Assembly: GCF_004011835.1 (NCBI RefSeq)
Contig: NZ_RKLN01000002.1
Location: 105,469-169,468 of the forward strand
DNA length: 64,000 bases
Direction: 5' to 3'
From: Rhodococcus spongiicola
GTDB lineage: Bacteria > Actinomycetota > Actinomycetes > Mycobacteriales > Mycobacteriaceae
Shown here: piece by piece, positions 61,751 to 64,000 of the stretch
Layout of the letters: each line of letters opens with the position of its first letter
How positions within the stretch are numbered: position 1 is the first letter of the stretch
The notes under the pieces: generated by a model
What the model was told of the DNA's origin: nothing
The model's database searches: none
Seen by the model: the letters and a program-made list of their open reading frames with translations, nothing else
Position numbers and translations under genes: made by a program

Positions 61751-64000
61751 TCACGCTCGCAGTCGGTAGCCGCGTGGGGTGGCTGAGAATCCGGCCTCCG
61801 CGAGGAGTTCGCCGAAGTCGTTGCCGTGGATGGTCAGGCCGTCGACCTTCTCCACCACGACCTTGTCGATGCCGCCGTGTTTGACGGTGGCGGCGAGCGA
61901 TTCCGTGGCGGTGCGCAGAGCGCCGACGTCGTCGGTGAACGTCAGGACGGTGCGTCCACCGCGTTCGACGAACAGCACTAGTTCCCCGTCGACGAGTACC
62001 ACCAGGCCGCCCGCCTTGCGGCCGGGACGGTGTCTGGTGGCAGCGCTGCCGTCGCCTCTAGCCACCCCACTGCCACCGGCTACTGACGGGGGCCACGGCA
62101 GAGCGGCGCCGTACGGGTTGGCAGGATCGCAGGCCGCGAGGGTGACTGCGGGCGCCGCCGGGTGGCGACCCTCGATCGAGTCGCCATATGTGCGGAGGCG
62201 GTCGACCACGTCGGGTGTGGAGAACTGTGCCCCACCGAGGGTGTCGACGAAGTGGCCTCTGCGACAACGTCCGCCGTCCTCGAAGCCGCTGAATACCTTG
62301 TACATCAGGGCGAATCCGCCGGGGACGTTCTCGCTGACCACCGAGCCGCGGGTGACGACACCGTAGCGTTCGAGGAGCAGATCCGCGGTCGAGTGGGCGC
62401 GCAGCGTCGGGTCCGGCTCGGGCTCGGGGAGCAGCGACCAGCGTCCGCCCACGGTGGGCGGACCGGAGCGGGTCGGGAGGGTCGGACGGCTGAAGCGCCG
62501 GTATGCGTGCGCGCGGGGGGCGCGGCGAGGGGTGCGGTGGCTGGGAGTGGCGCGTGAGGTGTCCGACAGCAGTGCCCGCAGCGGGGCGAGGGTGTCGTTG
62601 CCGATGCGACCGGCCCACACCAGATCCCAGAGGGCGGCGGTGAGCGACGCGTCGTCCACGCCGCTGGACGCCGCCATGCCCGTTGCACCCAACGCGTCCG
62701 ACAGTTGCCGGAAGAAGTACGCACCGCCCCCGGACAGTGCGTCGAGGACGGCCCGGTGCAACTCGGTGAGGTCGATGTCGGCTGCCGGCGCGAGCGTCAG
62801 CGGCGCCGACTCGGCCAGGTGCAGGCTGATCCACCCGTCCTTACCGGAGATCTGTCCTGCACCCGCCCACAGCACCTCGCCCGTGGAGGTGAGTTCGTCG
62901 AGCATCGCGGGAGTGTAGTCGCGCACCCGGGAGCCGAGGATCAGCGATTCCAGCGCCGAGGACGGAACCGGGACGCCCGCAAGCTGTTCCACGACGGACA
63001 CGACACCGTCCAGCCCGCGCAGCGAACCGCCGACGTGCTGCCAACTCGGGAGGAAGCGTCCGAGAGTCGCAGTGCTGACCGGTTCGACGTCCTCACGCGC
63101 GGCGGCGAGCGAGCGTCGCCGTAGTCGGCGTAGTACCTCGACGTCGCACCATTCGCTGCCGGAGGCGCCGGGCCGGAACTCGCCCTCGACGACCCGCTTC
63201 TCGGCCGCGAGTCGGGTGAGGACATCGCGCGCGACGGCGGCACCGATGCCGAACCGTTCGGCCGCTTCGGCGAGCGTGAACGGCCCGTGAGTGCGGGCGT
63301 AGCGGCTCAACAGATCGCCGAGCGGGTCGTCGACCGGTTCGATGAACGCGGCGGGTGTGCCGATGGGCAACGGCACACCGAGACCGTCCCGCAGGCGTGC
63401 CGCGTCCTCGATCGCCGTCCACCACTGCCGGCCCGCGAACGACACCTGGAGTGCACGGCGCTGGTCGACGAGATCGGTGAGCCACGGCTGTGGGTCGCCG
63501 GTCGCACGGGCGGCCGCCTCCTCGGTGGTGAGCGGACCGAGCAGGCGCAGGAGGTCCGCCATCCCCTCGATGTCACGGGCGTGGCGCTCCGGAACGAGGC
63601 GTTGCAGTTCCTCCTCGGTCCGCGTGATGACGTCGGCGTCGAGCAGTTCCCGCAACTCGACTCGGCCGAGTAGTTCGGCCAGCAGCGTGGAGTCGAGCGA
63701 CAGGGCCGCCGCCCGGCGCTCGGCGAGCGGACTGTCGCCCTCGTACATGAACGCGCCGACGTAGTCGAACAGCAGCGCGTTGGCGAACGGCGACGGTGTC
63801 GCGGTCTCGACCTCGACGATCCGGATCTGCCGGCGGGCGAGGCGGCCGAAGAGGTCGCGCAGTGCCGGCAGGTCATACACGTCCTGGAGGCATTCGCGCA
63901 CGGTCTCGAGCAGGATCGGGAACGTCGGGAACTTGCGGGCGACATCGAGCAGCTGTGCCGATCGTTGCCGCTGCTGCCACAGCGGCGCCCGCTTGCCCGG
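61751..64000 (-). CDS. lhr: Lhr helicase, C-terminal part (gene runs off the right edge)
   Basis: The reading frame is open from the right edge to the stop at 61751 (about 749 residues). From the edge it reads GKRAPLWQQRQRSAQLLDVA, FPTFPILLETVRECLQDVYD, then several winged-helix/beta-barrel repeats (LADYARTHGPFTLAEAAERF-type; VVLVDGELVLFVERGGRTVL) and ends FSATPRGYRLRA. This is the large C-terminal region of mycobacterial-type Lhr, an ATP-dependent 3'-5' DNA/RNA helicase of about 1500 residues used in DNA repair. The RecA-like motor domains lie outside the window. Confidence 0.93.
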   Translation of the reverse strand, partial: PGKRAPLWQQRQRSAQLLDVARKFPTFPILLETVRECLQDVYDLPALRDLFGRLARRQIRIVEVETATPSPFANALLFDYVGAFMYEGDSPLAERRAAALSLDSTLLAELLGRVELRELLDADVITRTEEELQRLVPERHARDIEGMADLLRLLGPLTTEEAAARATGDPQPWLTDLVDQRRALQVSFAGRQWWTAIEDAARLRDGLGVPLPIGTPAAFIEPVDDPLGDLLSRYARTHGPFTLAEAAERFGIGAAVARDVLTRLAAEKRVVEGEFRPGASGSEWCDVEVLRRLRRRSLAAAREDVEPVSTATLGRFLPSWQHVGGSLRGLDGVVSVVEQLAGVPVPSSALESLILGSRVRDYTPAMLDELTSTGEVLWAGAGQISGKDGWISLHLAESAPLTLAPAADIDLTELHRAVLDALSGGGAYFFRQLSDALGATGMAASSGVDDASLTAALWDLVWAGRIGNDTLAPLRALLSDTSRATPSHRTPRRAPRAHAYRRFSRPTLPTRSGPPTVGGRWSLLPEPEPDPTLRAHSTADLLLERYGVVTRGSVVSENVPGGFALMYKVFSGFEDGGRCRRGHFVDTLGGAQFSTPDVVDRLRTYGDSIEGRHPAAPAVTLAACDPANPYGAALPWPPSVAGGSGVARGDGSAATRHRPGRKAGGLVVLVDGELVLFVERGGRTVLTFTDDVGALRTATESLAATVKHGGIDKVVVEKVDGLTIHGNDFGELLAEAGFSATPRGYRLRA

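Noticed and set aside
60755-61786. Plus-strand frame opposite nei2
   Set aside because: nei2 has its catalytic N-terminus and zinc finger intact; the opposite frame has no recognisable motif.

Overview
The window is GC-rich, densely coding DNA from an actinomycete of the Mycobacteriales. Gene order (acrA1-like reductase, dnaE2, trmL, folD, metX-metY, icd, trpS, yihY, dacB, sdhCDAB, cdd-deoA-add, upp, pmmB, purine nucleoside phosphorylase, two M20 amidohydrolases, lpdA, glpD, nei, lhr) is, from memory, that of the Mycobacterium tuberculosis Rv3391-Rv3296 stretch. Frequent GTG starts, leaderless-looking starts (TANNNT 6-8 nt before the start codon), a TCGAAC-N4-GTTCGA SOS box and a SAM-IV riboswitch fit this. 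A Rhodococcus-type host is my inference; the species cannot be fixed from sequence alone.

Layout. 1-3.2 kb: two tandem secreted Ig-like/beta-propeller genes and a sucrase/ferredoxin-like protein. 3.2-8.7 kb: a two-domain fatty acyl reductase behind a TTACT-N4-AGTAA dyad, and SOS-controlled dnaE2. 8.7-15.6 kb: a candidate reactive-sulfur response cluster (CoA-disulfide reductase-rhodanese fusion, MMPL transporter, a CsoR-family repressor lacking histidine, DUF302 protein, TDT/SLAC1-type transporter and LysR regulator) with repeated ATACCC-N4-GGGTAT-like operators. 15.6-20.3 kb: trmL, a flavin monooxygenase, an arsR-SRPBCC operon, a pentapeptide-repeat protein, folD and its DUF3017 partner. 20.4-31 kb: metX-metY behind a SAM-IV riboswitch, icd, an MFS transporter, xth, trpS, yihY, dacB and a repeat-tailed membrane protein.

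31-46.2 kb: sdhCDAB is divergent from a pyrimidine/purine salvage block (cdd-deoA-add). This is followed by a DUF3558 lipoprotein operon, a YbaB-like pair, a tiny secreted repeat protein and an orphan type VII-like pair (a YxxxD helical protein plus a WxG-NlpC/P60 hydrolase), then upp, a phosphosugar mutase and purine nucleoside phosphorylase. 46.2-57.5 kb: enoyl-CoA hydratase behind a second TTACT-N4-AGTAA dyad, two coupled M20 amidohydrolases, a gamma-glutamylcyclotransferase, lpdA, an aminotransferase, and divergent glpK and glpD. 57.5-61 kb: a disrupted zone with a frameshifted MpaB-type oxygenase, a decayed ISL3 transposase and two AT-richer genes of foreign appearance. 61-64 kb: nei2 and the 3' part of lhr, probably one DNA-repair operon.

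A recurring oddity is short tandem repeats (15-26 bp units) that begin at a stop codon and fill the gap between convergent genes. This occurs at four loci with unrelated unit sequences. No rRNA or tRNA genes, CRISPR arrays or replication origins were seen.
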